Shown here: positions 43,910-52,589 of the stretch, one piece after another
Layout: every line of letters starts with the position of its first letter
How positions within the stretch are numbered: the stretch's first letter is position 1
Assembly (NCBI GenBank): GCA_044235645.1
Contig: JBIIHQ010000008.1
Span: 62,001 to 126,000 of the forward strand
From: OMIW01 sp044235645
GTDB taxonomy: Bacteria; Bdellovibrionota_C; UBA2361; OMIW01
Length of the DNA: 64,000 nucleotides
Reading direction: 5' to 3'
The notes under the pieces: generated by a model
Databases searched by the model: none
What the model was told of the DNA's origin: nothing
The model's input: the letters and a program-made list of their open reading frames with translations, nothing else
Program-made: the position numbers and the translations under genes

Positions 43910-44233
43910 ATTTGCTTCCTTCCACCCCCTCCCTCTCTCGCTCCTTCTTTATAATCGCCGATGGTGATTACGACCCCCTCGGTGTAAGGAGCCCGTGGCT
44001 GAATATTAGCTCCCAGATGGTTGGTTCTGAGAAGCAAATCCATGCGTTTAGCGGATTCAAGCACATTGCATCGGTTTTACCGAGATCTTATGCCCCTCAC
44101 CCACACTCCTGTCGGCGTTCGTAGCATAATCCATCGTAAAGACTTCCGTTCAAGCTCGGGATTACGCTCGTAAGGGTAGGAGACTGTGGCTCCACCGTTT
44201 CACAACAATCTCTCCCTGTGATAGGATTCAGGA
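43910..44233. other. Intergenic region before trmL, 324 bp
   Basis: Pyrimidine-rich at the left end, then mixed. A TATAAT-like hexamer near 43952 could serve as a -10 element. No reading frame longer than about 90 codons with a start signal is convincing. Confidence 0.45.
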
Positions 44234-44734
44234 ATGGATGTCGTCCTCTACCGCCCTGAAATTCCTCAAAATACCGGATCCATCGCCCGCACCTGCGCCG
44301 CAACTCAGACTCCTCTATGCATCGTCGGGGAACCCTCCTTCGAGATTAGCGACAAGCGGGCCCGTCGCGCCGGGCTTGACTATTGGCCTTACGTTCCCCT
44401 TCACTCCTTCGCGACGTGGGAGAGCTATCAGAGTGCGCGCCGCCCCCGGAAGATTTGGGCATTTACCAAGTGGGGCTCGCTTCCGTACCATCACGCTCCA
44501 TTTTCAATCGATGATGCGATCCTCTTCGGAGGAGAGACCCAAGGGCTGCCGCTTTCCGTGCTCGAAACAATCCCTGAGAGTCAGCACCTCTTCATCCCGA
44601 TGGTGTGTGATGAGGTCCGCAGCCTCAATCTCAGCAATGCGGTGAGCATCGCCCTGTACGAGGCCCGCCGGCAGCTTAGACTCGATGAAGGGGTGGCGGT
44701 GCGAATTCGCCCCCGATCGACCGCTTCCGGCTGA
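44234..44734 (+). CDS. trmL: tRNA (cytidine/uridine-34-2'-O)-methyltransferase TrmL
   Basis: SPOUT-family enzyme that methylates the wobble ribose of some leucine tRNAs. The 166 residues begin VVLYRPEIPQNTGSIARTCA, the family signature. ILFGGETQGLPLSVLE follows, as do the knot motifs FIPMVCDEVRSLNLSNAVSI and ALYEARRQL. Length is typical. ATG 44234 has AGGA upstream. It converges with rdgB, and a hairpin sits between them. Confidence 0.94.
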   Translation: MDVVLYRPEIPQNTGSIARTCAATQTPLCIVGEPSFEISDKRARRAGLDYWPYVPLHSFATWESYQSARRPRKIWAFTKWGSLPYHHAPFSIDDAILFGGETQGLPLSVLETIPESQHLFIPMVCDEVRSLNLSNAVSIALYEARRQLRLDEGVAVRIRPRSTASG

Positions 44735-44771
44735 GAGAACCGGCAAATTGAGAACACCGCAACAGATATGT

Positions 44772-44803
44772 GCCGACGAAGGGCTTATTAAAGCCTTGTC
44801 GGC
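44772..44803. terminator. Bidirectional hairpin between trmL and rdgB
   Basis: GCCGAC (44772-44777) pairs with GTCGGC (44798-44803), and the inner AAGGGCTT/AAGCCTT pairs with one bulge around a 4-nt loop. There is no long T run. Its place between convergent genes suggests termination. Confidence 0.5.
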
Positions 44804-44808
44804 GACCG

Positions 44809-45492
44809 TTACCTCGGATTCCGCTCCTCAGTCAGATTGGACAGGAATGGGGAAGCGAGGGCTCCCCGAAGCTGGCCAACAGCGCGGGCGCGATGGTTCG
44901 GAATGGGTGCTCCTTCATCCCGCAACTCCGCTATCGTTTTGCCGAGCTCCGGTATCTCGAAAAGAGGCTCATAGCCCCACCCGTTGAGCCCCCTCGGCTC
45001 TCGCGTTATGACACCCTCAACCGTCCCCTCCGCCACCAGATACCGGCCCTTTTCGAGGCGCATACATAACAAGCACCGAAACAGTGCTCGTCGGTCATCG
45101 CTCTCTGCCAAGGCATCGAGAAGTTTTCTGTTATTTGCGGCGTACTCCCCCGCCGGCCCAGCGAAATAGGCTGAGTGAACTCCCGGCTCGCCATTCAGGG
45201 CAAATACCTCAAGACCCGAATCATCGGATAGCGCGGGCATCCCCGCCCACTCTCCGATCTCGTCGGCCTTGAGCTGCGCATTCTGGAAGTAACTATTGAA
45301 ATTCTCAACAGGCTCCGGGGGGGCCGCGAGTCCGCGCTCAACCCGTACCTGCGCCAAACTCAGAAGCTCGACCCCTCCTTCCCCGAAAACCTCACACCCA
45401 AGCATTCGCGCCCCGAGCAGTGATTGCATTTCGGAGAACTTATTGCGATTGTGAGAGGCAAAAACTAACCGCATTGGCAGTTCGATGCTCAT
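44809..45492 (-). CDS. rdgB: XTP/dITP diphosphatase (Ham1/RdgB family)
   Basis: Hydrolyses inosine, xanthosine and other aberrant nucleoside triphosphates to monophosphates, keeping them out of DNA. The 227 residues carry FASHNRNKFSEMQSLL (the family's SxNxxKxxE), NSYFQNAQLKADEIG, PALSDDSGLEVFAL with the catalytic acidic pair, and GWGYEPLFEIPELGKTIAEL. LR...GAP-I-P-NHRARAVGQL follows. ATG 45492 is used; the ATG at 45474 is also possible and would begin MRLVFAS. It is divergent from the MgtC gene. Confidence 0.93.
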   Translation of the reverse strand: MSIELPMRLVFASHNRNKFSEMQSLLGARMLGCEVFGEGGVELLSLAQVRVERGLAAPPEPVENFNSYFQNAQLKADEIGEWAGMPALSDDSGLEVFALNGEPGVHSAYFAGPAGEYAANNRKLLDALAESDDRRALFRCLLCMRLEKGRYLVAEGTVEGVITREPRGLNGWGYEPLFEIPELGKTIAELRDEGAPIPNHRARAVGQLRGALASPFLSNLTEERNPR

Positions 45493-45666
45493 TTCTTTTT
45501 CAACCCCGTAAGTTGTTGACAATAGTCGCAAGGGCACATGTCTTGTCGCTGCGGTGGCAACAGGTGCCCGTGGGGGGCCCTGTCTCAAATGTGACCGACT
45601 CACCTGTTTGTAGCATTTAGAGAGAAGGGAGAGACAGCGCCCACTAAAGCTTGTAGACTTTCCGTT

Positions 45667-46128
45667 ATGGACATCTTCTCCCCTGCTAATCAAGATCTTG
45701 CGCTTGCCGCCGGGCTCGGCACCCTTATCGGGCTCGAACGCGAGCTCTCAGGAAAGGACCCAGGACTTCGAACCTTTGCCCTCATCGCGCTCGGTTCATG
45801 CGCCTTCTCCCTCATATCTCGTCAACCGTTCATCGAGACCGGCATCGGCGATCCAACCCGGGTCGCTGCTCAGATAGTATCCGGTATCGGCTTTCTCGGC
45901 GCAGGTGCCATTTTTCGGGGCAGTCGACGAGTATCAGGACTGACAACGGCAGCGTTGATGTGGGTTACCGCAGGAATCGGCATGGCGGTCGGGTTCGATT
46001 GTCGGGAGATCGCGGTATCAACCACAGTCATCGCCTTAACCATCACCCTCTTTCTTCGGTTCGTCCGGCTCATGATATTCATGGTTCGCCGAAAAAAGGG
46101 CGAACAGATCGCTTTCGAGCTTGATTGA
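45667..46128 (+). CDS. MgtC/SapB family membrane protein
   Basis: A 153-residue membrane protein with the SapB/MgtC core LAAGLGTLIGLERELSGKDPG, LRTFALIALGSCAFSLIS, RVAAQIVSGIGFLGAGAIF and SGLTTAALMWVTAGIGMAVG. Three to four membrane helices are predicted, and a short basic tail follows (RRKKGEQ). It lacks the soluble C-terminal ACT-like domain of MgtC proper, so it belongs to the short YhiD-like forms. MgtC homologues help growth at low magnesium and low pH, but a transport role is unproved. No magnesium transporter is adjacent. Confidence 0.88.
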   Translation: MDIFSPANQDLALAAGLGTLIGLERELSGKDPGLRTFALIALGSCAFSLISRQPFIETGIGDPTRVAAQIVSGIGFLGAGAIFRGSRRVSGLTTAALMWVTAGIGMAVGFDCREIAVSTTVIALTITLFLRFVRLMIFMVRRKKGEQIAFELD

Positions 46129-46343
46129 GGTCCCCATGCCTCCGAGACACCGTAAAAGTGCGTCGGCGGAGTTCCTCACGGAGTGGTACACAACCCCGCA
46201 ACGAGGCCACCGCGCACTGTACCGATAATCGGACCGGTTGGTGGCGGAGTGCCCCTCCTTGAGCACCACCGCTCCTATCTGCCCTCCAGAGCCACAGAGC
46301 ACCCTGCCACCCGATTACATCTGCTGCTTCAATCTCACGTGTC

Positions 46344-47192
46344 CTACGCCGCGACCGCTTCGCTTCCGTCCACTTTTGAGCCCCTCCCACTCCGCGGCCG
46401 CCGTCGGCGTATTTCTCGACGCTCGAAAGAATCGGCCCCCGCCTCCTCGGCTGCCTCAGGCACAATACGCGATAGTTCATCTCCGAGAGAATTGCGAAGG
46501 TCGTGATAAAGATTCTCAAGAGCCCGCTTCTTCACCCGACTGATGTGACAGCGGCTGTAGCCCAGATTGTCGGCGATATCGAGCAGCTGCTCCTCCGCGA
46601 GAAAAATTCGACTTATCACTTCGCGCTCGAGGGGGTCCAATCGGTCAAACGCATCAGCGCTGATAGTGGCGAGCTCTTTCCTGAATAATTCTTCGTCGGG
46701 GGATGAGAGGTCGTTGTTAAAGAGTGCCCGAGCAACCTCCGCAGCGTTCACTGTTCGCCCCGGAGTCGCTCCATCATCAAGATAGTCGTTCGCATCTGCG
46801 CCAAGAAGGGAATAGGCGGTTACCGATCCCGCAACGGCTCGGATCAAGTTACCCCTTAAGTGAAAAAACATGAAGGTCATGAAGCTAGCCCCTTTCTCCG
46901 GGCTGAACCGTTGAACCGCCTCACAAAGCGACAGGTCAACGATGCTGTCTACCTCCCCTATATCGAGGCGAGCATGCCACCGTCTGAGAATGCTTCGGGC
47001 CAACTTGCGCGCCTTATTGCGGTACCCCACCACAAGTTCTAAGCGCTCTCGACGGGTTGTTCCCGCCCCCTTTTTTACAGAGCGGCCCAGGTCACGATTT
47101 ACCCGTCCCCCTTGTCTCCCCTGGATCGTATTGCAATCCCGATCCGCTGTTAAGCTCTCTGAATCCTTCCTCTTAACGGTCACACTACCCAT
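46344..47192 (-). CDS. FliA-like sigma-70-family factor
   Basis: 282 residues. Region 2 (about 60-125) is ARKLARSILRRWHARLDIGE, DSIVDLSLCEAVQRFSPEKG, and ASFMTFMFFHLRGNLIRAV. Region 4 (about 190-240) has LDPLEREVISRIFLAEEQLL and the helix-turn-helix DIADNLGYSRCHISRVKKRA. Between them, a segment that could be region 3 is short. The C-terminal 35 residues are Arg-rich and unique. It resembles flagellar FliA/SigD factors, though the -35-binding helix LGYSRCHISR is only an approximate match. It is divergent from another sigma-like gene. Confidence 0.75.
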   Translation of the reverse strand: MGSVTVKRKDSESLTADRDCNTIQGRQGGRVNRDLGRSVKKGAGTTRRERLELVVGYRNKARKLARSILRRWHARLDIGEVDSIVDLSLCEAVQRFSPEKGASFMTFMFFHLRGNLIRAVAGSVTAYSLLGADANDYLDDGATPGRTVNAAEVARALFNNDLSSPDEELFRKELATISADAFDRLDPLEREVISRIFLAEEQLLDIADNLGYSRCHISRVKKRALENLYHDLRNSLGDELSRIVPEAAEEAGADSFERREIRRRRPRSGRGSKVDGSEAVAA

Positions 47193-47700
47193 GATAACTC
47201 CCTCGAAAGTGAAGTTTTAACCTTGCCCTTCGCTTCTTTACCTTCCTGCCATCCTGGCTGCAGATGCCGTTCTGCACCGCATCCCCGACCCCAAACCCGC
47301 CCTATCTTTAAACCCTTCCTTCCTTTCCTGGCACTCCTCTCAACGGCATAAAACGAACTGAGATTAAGCTATTTTCAAGTATCGTTTTAAATAATCACAC
47401 TATCGTCAAGTGGCGGACACGGGGCCTCCTAACCCCATATCCGAGCCTCGACCAGAAACGGTTCACTTTTTTTTTCACTTATTCCGATATTCTTTTTGGG
47501 GCTGGACAAGCGAGGAGGCGAATTAACTCGTGATGTGGCTGGCAGTGTGATTGGTCATTCGCTCTTTTCCCCTTGAATTAACTAGCCTATATTTCAATAA
47601 ATTGTCGCCGACCAAGGTCGACTGTAATCCGGAATAGCGAGGTCCATCTGATTACTATATTTGATAAATTGTCCAAAACCTGGCTTCTTCAGAGCTTATC
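47193..47700. other. Divergent sigma-gene intergenic region, 508 bp
   Basis: AT-rich, with runs of T near 47470. It separates the two sigma-like genes and must carry both promoters. It contains the paired TATATTT...ATAAATTGTC elements listed separately, and no reading frame with a start signal. Confidence 0.6.
47588..47673 (+). repeat. Two near-identical 18-19 bp elements before the sigma-like gene
   Basis: TATATTTCAATAAATTGTC at 47588-47606 and TATATTTGATAAATTGTC at 47656-47673 differ by one indel. They are 68 bases apart (start to start), about six to seven helical turns. The second ends 27 bases before the TTG start. They look like binding sites for one regulator, or a duplicated promoter core. 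Confidence 0.6.
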
Positions 47701-48519
47701 TTGACCAACGACCCATCATCAGAAGATTCTCCCTCGCCGATAAACACCCCCTCCATAGAGGAGGCAAATGCTCTTGCGGTTGAGCACACGGGTTGGGCGG
47801 AGAGTATTGCCCGATCCGTAGCTCGAGCTTGGGGGCTGGATTGGCAAGACGATGGACTCGATGGCGCTGCGATGGAGGCACTTCTTTTTTGCGCCCGTCG
47901 CTTCGATCACACCCGAGGGGTCCCTTTTCGAGGTTACGCTCGAAGGCGAATACATGAAGCTGCTTCGGAACAAGCGCGTCGGTCGAAGGGATGGCGACGA
48001 AGCACCGACAATACGAACTCCATCGATGACCGAGCACGGGAGATCTCACATGAGCTGCTTGGAATCTTCCCAGAGCTCCGTGCCGGGCAGTTTGGAGACA
48101 ACCTCGATTCGGGAGAGATTTTTAACCGCGCATCAATTCGAGAAATGTTAATGGGCGCTGCCCTCCTCGCCACCAAGCATGATGTCGAGGAGTTATCGAT
48201 GGAGGATGCCGTCGATGTGAGACGGCTCGTGAGGGGTATCGTAGTGCTCGAGCCGGTCCACCAAGCAATTGTGTGGAAAGTTTACTGGGAGGGCACCTCC
48301 CTCCGCGGGTTGGCGGATGAATGGGATATCGATGGGCTCAACATTATTCGCGAGCACAAGATGATACTCGAACATCTGTGTCGCATGATGCAGGCGGGTA
48401 AGCAACCTTTGACCCGCCCCAAAATAAGGCCCGGGCTTCGCACCCTCGCGGAAGGGATTAAGCGAAACGGCTTTATCAGTCCATTTTCCTCATTGTTACC
48501 CTCAGGGACCTCACCATGA
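47701..48519 (+). CDS. Second sigma-70-like protein
   Basis: 272 residues. Residues 20-95 resemble sigma region 2: EHTGWAESIARSVARAWGLD, then DGLDGAAMEALLFCARRFD and GVPFRGYARRRIHEAASEQARR, which parallels the DL/Q-G-hxAL-x-x-AxxxFD...GxxFxxYAxxRI pattern. A region-4-like part lies at about 180-235 (VLEPVHQAIVWKVYWEGTSL, GLADEWDIDGLNIIREHKMI). Similarity to region 4 is weak, and charge and length differ from FliA. TTG 47701 is the only start before the conserved domain. The last 4 bases overlap the next gene (ATGA). Confidence 0.6.
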   Translation: MTNDPSSEDSPSPINTPSIEEANALAVEHTGWAESIARSVARAWGLDWQDDGLDGAAMEALLFCARRFDHTRGVPFRGYARRRIHEAASEQARRSKGWRRSTDNTNSIDDRAREISHELLGIFPELRAGQFGDNLDSGEIFNRASIREMLMGAALLATKHDVEELSMEDAVDVRRLVRGIVVLEPVHQAIVWKVYWEGTSLRGLADEWDIDGLNIIREHKMILEHLCRMMQAGKQPLTRPKIRPGLRTLAEGIKRNGFISPFSSLLPSGTSP

Positions 48520-48944
48520 ATGAACGACGCAAAACGGGAAAAGTTGACAGGATAGGTCCCACCAAAGCTACTCGGCCAACGGAAGCAACGCAGAGAATTG
48601 CTCCCGCTGATGCCGTTCGATCAGTTGATGCTGTGCGGCCGACGGCAGGAGTTGAGGGGGTGAATCGTGTTGGTAATGTTACTTCGACCGATGCGATGGG
48701 TCGTGCTATTACCCGAGCGCAGCGTGATCGACTTATGGGTATGATCAAGGAGGAGGCGGACAAGCTTTTTGCGACAGGGATGATTCCCTCAACTCAAAGG
48801 GAGGTCATCAAACGTGCTGTCATGATGGCGATTGACTCGTCGATTATCGTTGAAGAAACTCCCGACTCCTCACATGAACGAACCGAACCAGCGGTGAATG
48901 CAGATCACGTTGTCACAGATGGGTCAGACCCTCAGGATCCCTAG
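48516..48944 (+). CDS. Unknown protein coupled to the sigma-like gene
   Basis: 142 residues, unrecognised. The first 60 are rich in threonine, arginine and alanine with repeats of the type TKATRPTEATQR and ADAVRSVDAVRP. Residues about 65-110 are an amphipathic helical part (AMGRAITRAQRDRLMGMIKE, REVIKRAVMMAIDSSIIVEE), and the tail is acidic. The ATGA overlap with the preceding sigma-like gene means translation is probably coupled. Anti-sigma factors are often encoded this way, and FlgM is also small and partly disordered, but no FlgM signature is visible. Confidence 0.5.
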   Translation: MNERRKTGKVDRIGPTKATRPTEATQRIAPADAVRSVDAVRPTAGVEGVNRVGNVTSTDAMGRAITRAQRDRLMGMIKEEADKLFATGMIPSTQREVIKRAVMMAIDSSIIVEETPDSSHERTEPAVNADHVVTDGSDPQDP

Positions 48945-49291
48945 CGGGGTGGTGAACAGTGTCTTCTTCGGTCCATTTGGCTTACATGATTTAACTCCAG
49001 CCCCGCATAGAATCGGGACGTCTCGAGGCTAAACTCCGTCGTGAACTATAGCCTCGCCTGTGCACACCTCCGACAACGACGTTTCAGCGCCCCGATTGAT
49101 AACCACCGGCTGCTCCCCCGCCAACTCCCGTTGATTACTCTGACCTCCGCTCTCGACGACGGACCTCTGTTCCGCGTACCCTATCTTCGACCCCCTCTTT
49201 TCATCATGTCCGAGACATGGGAAAAAGAGTAAGGTAGAGAGCTGTGGCTCTGTCGGACCAATTCAATCGGAGGTGGTATTCTTACCGCAGT
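48945..49291. other. Intergenic region before gspL, 347 bp
   Basis: Holds no gene I would support. A GTG-initiated frame at 49041-49232 (63 residues) lacks a ribosome-binding site. A pyrimidine-rich stretch precedes the gsp operon. Confidence 0.4.
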
Positions 49292-50782
49292 ATGAACGAA
49301 TACGTTTTTAGCATTGACCTCTCCTCTACCCCCTCTGCGGTCATCATCGGATACCTTCAGGATGGTGAGCTTCATATCACCGAGTCCGAAGCCCTTGATC
49401 TTTCCCCTCTCCTTCCTCGATGTGGTCAAGAAAGCGCTGATCACGATTCTCTCGGAGGAAACAACTCGGCACACGCCGGTCTGTTGCGGTTGCGGGAGTT
49501 GGCTGCTATTGCGGAAAAACGGCTCGCCACCTCAATCGTCGTCGCTCCCCCTCCTCACCTCCTCACCGTAAATCTCTCCGTTCCTCCCGCAAAACGGGAG
49601 GAACGGAGAAAAGCGATTACCCTCCTTCTCGAAGATACCCTCCCGTTTGATCCGGAGGAGTACCTCTTTGATTGGTATGCTCTCGCCAACTCTAGGGCCG
49701 ATGAACTGAGGGCAGGCGAGGGAGTACCCCCGGGGCGCGCTCTTCAGGATCATCACATAGCAGGGGCTCCTCATCTTTTCGTTCGACGCCTCATTGATGG
49801 GTGTCGAACCGCGAGCTTCGAGCCTCATTTCATTGTTCCTCCATCAGCGGCTCTCTGCGGCGCTCTTGCTGATATCCCCGAGAGTCGCTCACCGCAGATC
49901 CTCCTTCACACCACCTCTCAGGGCCTGTGCCAACTCCTTACCCTCTCTGGAACACCCGTCTTTCAACGATTTATTCCCTCATGCCTCCCCTCCGATCATC
50001 AGCGCATCGCCCGAGAGACCACAGCGCTCTCGCTGTGGGCGGAGCAGCACTTTGGCGTGCGCGCGCGGGCCGTGTATGCCTTTGGAGAGGAGAAAGAAAC
50101 GGAGAAGTCGCCAGCAGATACTGAACGATTAACATCGCCGAATCAGACCAATCGTTCCCTTGCCGAGCTCGCAGCAATTGCCTTTCTCAACCGAAAGACA
50201 AGGGTATTTCTCACGAATCTCCGATCAGGCCCCCTCGCAATCAACCCCCTCGTTCAGCGTGCGTTCCAACACTTGCCCTCTGTCTCGCTCTCCGTCCTCC
50301 TCGCGACCGGAGTACTCGCTCTCTACATCTTTGGTATCTCTGTCATTCGGGGACACAAGATTGTCGCTCTCCAGGATGAATTATTTGCCAAGATCTCCGC
50401 GGTCATCCCTGGAGGAAAAATAACCCCGGGGGGAGAGGTTCAGGCTTTAAAGACGGAGAATACCGCCCTTAACCGACAGCTATCCGACCTGAGCTCGGCG
50501 ATTACAGTCTCACCTATCGATGCCCTGACGACCATTTTTCGTGACTTCCCAGATTCAAATAGGATATCGCTAACCTCCCTTGAGCTAAATGGCAAGGCGG
50601 TCCGAATCAAAGGTTTTTCCCAAGACTACGCCGAAATTGAAAAGCTGGAGAGTTTACTGAGAAAGAGACAAACAAAAAACCATAAACAGATTTACTGTCG
50701 GATAAAGAAGGAGCTTCCTCCCTCAGTACGTTCCGACAAAGTCGCCTTTCGATTTGAACTTCGGATATGCAGCGTCGACTAA
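49292..50782 (+). CDS. gspL: Type II secretion-like protein GspL
   Basis: Inner-membrane component that ties the cytoplasmic ATPase GspE to the pseudopilus platform. The 496 residues have an actin-like cytoplasmic part (about 1-330) containing VNLSVPPAKREERRKAITLL and LLEDTLPFDPEEYLFDWYAL, the family's E-D-LPxDx motif. A single membrane helix (SLSVLLATGVLALYIFGISV) is followed by a ferredoxin-like periplasmic domain that resembles GspL_C (TSLELNGKAVRIKGFSQDYA). ATG 49292 is chosen, since the conserved start FSIDLSSTPSAV follows it. It overlaps gspM by 16 bases. Confidence 0.78.
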   Translation: MNEYVFSIDLSSTPSAVIIGYLQDGELHITESEALDLSPLLPRCGQESADHDSLGGNNSAHAGLLRLRELAAIAEKRLATSIVVAPPPHLLTVNLSVPPAKREERRKAITLLLEDTLPFDPEEYLFDWYALANSRADELRAGEGVPPGRALQDHHIAGAPHLFVRRLIDGCRTASFEPHFIVPPSAALCGALADIPESRSPQILLHTTSQGLCQLLTLSGTPVFQRFIPSCLPSDHQRIARETTALSLWAEQHFGVRARAVYAFGEEKETEKSPADTERLTSPNQTNRSLAELAAIAFLNRKTRVFLTNLRSGPLAINPLVQRAFQHLPSVSLSVLLATGVLALYIFGISVIRGHKIVALQDELFAKISAVIPGGKITPGGEVQALKTENTALNRQLSDLSSAITVSPIDALTTIFRDFPDSNRISLTSLELNGKAVRIKGFSQDYAEIEKLESLLRKRQTKNHKQIYCRIKKELPPSVRSDKVAFRFELRICSVD

Positions 50783-51396
50783 CATCTTCCTCTCTCATTT
50801 CAACAATTCGCAATCGTCGGGAAATTCTCCTTGCTCCCATCCGCGCATGGATTGCTCAGAGAACGCAGCAAGAGCGACTTACTCTCGCTGGCGGGGCAAT
50901 CATTATTGCTCTCATCATACTTTTTTTCGGCGTGACGGCCCTCTATGAGGGGTGGGAAGCTCAGGCCTACCGCTATGAGACCACCGTTACCGCAATCCGC
51001 GACGCAGAAGACCAGCTTAAAACCCATCAGACGCTTCTTGCCCAGCGGCGGGAGGTTGAGCACTTTTTTCGACGAGTTGACGACCACCAGAATCCCCTCT
51101 CACTCCTTGAAACCCTCTTTAAAGCCAATCTCGGCGAGGATGCACGACCACGGATCACAGAAACTGGATCGAAAAACTTCGGCCAGCACTTTCGCCAGAC
51201 CACCTTTCGAATCTCGGATCTGTCGATGACATCTCTGGAAAAGTTACTGACGGTCGTCAACGCCCTGACAAACGGGAAGGCCCCCTTTCTTGTCACCCAC
51301 CTATCGATTGACAAAAACGAATCGGGGGGCAAACTCGATGTCAAACTAGATGTCAGTACCGTATCAAAAGGTCAAGTTCCAGTGGAGAAGGATTAG
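50767..51396 (+). CDS. gspM: Type II secretion-like protein GspM
   Basis: Partner of GspL. The 209 residues have a short cytoplasmic N-terminus (RAWIAQRTQQERLTLAGGAI carries the usual W-x-x-x-R-T-P-R/Q-E-R motif), one membrane helix (AIIIALIILFFGVTALYEG), a coiled-coil stretch (AIRDAEDQLKTHQTLLAQRR) and a periplasmic ferredoxin-like end. Sequence similarity within this family is always weak, so the assignment uses topology and its place between gspL and gspN. It overlaps gspN by one base. Confidence 0.7.
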   Translation: MQRRLTSSSLISTIRNRREILLAPIRAWIAQRTQQERLTLAGGAIIIALIILFFGVTALYEGWEAQAYRYETTVTAIRDAEDQLKTHQTLLAQRREVEHFFRRVDDHQNPLSLLETLFKANLGEDARPRITETGSKNFGQHFRQTTFRISDLSMTSLEKLLTVVNALTNGKAPFLVTHLSIDKNESGGKLDVKLDVSTVSKGQVPVEKD

Positions 51397-52484
51397 TGGA
51401 GCAAGCCATTTCGGTCAATAGAAGTGAGGGCTCATCGGCAGGAAACCCATGGTCAGTACCGTCCTCGGCTCCCGAGTTTCCCAAAAAACAGGGAAGGCGT
51501 GTAGTTCGGGCTTTTTTGGGGCTCATTTTGCTCCTGATCGGGGGGATCTCGGTCGGATTACGGCCCCTTGTTGAATATGGTGGAGAGGTAGCTCGCAGAG
51601 TTCTCGGTGCTCATCAGATTTACCTTTCGTACGACTCAATCACCCCGTCAGGGATTGGTCTAAAACTCACCGGGGTTTCAATACGCATTCCTCCTTATAG
51701 CGTTATTGAGCAGCTCGATGAGCTTTCAGCAACCTTTGACCTGTGGCAGCTCATTCGCCTCTCTCCCACGGTCACGGTTAGTGCTCGCGGACTCGGGGGC
51801 TCCGCTATCGCCTCGATGAATCTTCATTTGAAAAGCGCGCCGACAATATCACGATTGGTCATTGATCGAATCGCGTTACGACGCTCGACAACCCTCACGC
51901 CGTTTGGGTTAAGCAACGGAACTCTCGCCGGAGAAGTGACTCAAACTGCTGACTCTTCCATTCTTCTCCCTTCAGAAGATAGTTCGTTAACCTCTGCCGA
52001 GAAATTCCAACCCGCAAGCGATGTATTATCCTCCCCTCACTTTATTTTTTCGCTTAAGGTTGAGGAGCTCGAGAAGGGATCCCCTTCTGAGATATTCATA
52101 CCCCCATTGATTCGAAAGAGTGTCATTATTCCAGGTCTTGCTCTCGGAGAATCGGTTACTGTACCGGCGATTCCTCCGACCACATTTGCAATCGACTTGG
52201 TTGTCGGCAAGTCGAATTCGATCGTGAAGAGAGCATCGCTCCACTCCTCAGGTGTGGAGATCTCAGGTCAAGGGGAGGTACCGATGGGAAGTGGCGGTAT
52301 CGCTTCGATTGGCTTAACGAAAAAAATAGAGCTCTCAGGGAAAGTAAGAGTGAACAAAATGATGGCGACCCTCGCCTCCTTTGTTCTCCGCCCTCCGGTG
52401 GGGGAGGGAACCCTCATCGCGGATACTCCCATGTCGTTTGAGGTGAAGGGGGTACCTCTGCGGCCTCGGATCGCAGTTCGCTAA
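51396..52484 (+). CDS. gspN: Type II secretion-like protein GspN
   Basis: GspN is found in only some type II systems and its role is unclear. The 362 residues start with a polar segment, then a membrane helix (VVRAFLGLILLLIGGISVGL), then a mostly beta-rich domain (YDSITPSGIGLKLTGVSIRI, SISRLVIDRIALRR-like RLVIDRIALR). GspN proteins share the pattern of an anchored, beta-rich AsmA-like or outer-part domain; AsmA-like sequences such as LTGVSIRI fit that. The call depends on gene order. No gspC-K or gspD is in the window, so this trio is either a satellite of a split system or a reduced one. Confidence 0.65.
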   Translation: MEQAISVNRSEGSSAGNPWSVPSSAPEFPKKQGRRVVRAFLGLILLLIGGISVGLRPLVEYGGEVARRVLGAHQIYLSYDSITPSGIGLKLTGVSIRIPPYSVIEQLDELSATFDLWQLIRLSPTVTVSARGLGGSAIASMNLHLKSAPTISRLVIDRIALRRSTTLTPFGLSNGTLAGEVTQTADSSILLPSEDSSLTSAEKFQPASDVLSSPHFIFSLKVEELEKGSPSEIFIPPLIRKSVIIPGLALGESVTVPAIPPTTFAIDLVVGKSNSIVKRASLHSSGVEISGQGEVPMGSGGIASIGLTKKIELSGKVRVNKMMATLASFVLRPPVGEGTLIADTPMSFEVKGVPLRPRIAVR

Positions 52485-52521
52485 AAAACCAGTTCAACAA
52501 GAGCATCGCCCGCCTTGCAAA

Positions 52522-52569
52522 AAAGAGAGGGGCCGTCGCAGGAGGTATTACCCTACCACGAACGGCCCC
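52522..52569 (-). terminator. Terminator for the minus-strand gene at 52590
   Basis: GGGGCCGT (52529-52536) pairs with ACGGCCCC (52562-52569), with an inner GGTA/TACC stem. On the minus strand the hairpin is followed by a T-rich run (CTCTCTTTTTT), so it acts on the minus gene upstream; it also lies just after gspN. Confidence 0.7.
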
Positions 52570-52589
52570 GAATCAAGTCCTCCTTGATG

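Noticed and set aside
47537..47551. TGGCAG-TGTGA-TTGG upstream of the second sigma-like gene as a sigma-54 site.
   Set aside because: The -12 GC is replaced by GG, an invariant position, so it is unlikely to function.
49041..49232. A 63-residue GTG-started frame upstream of gspL.
   Set aside because: No ribosome-binding site and no coding character; not listed as a gene.
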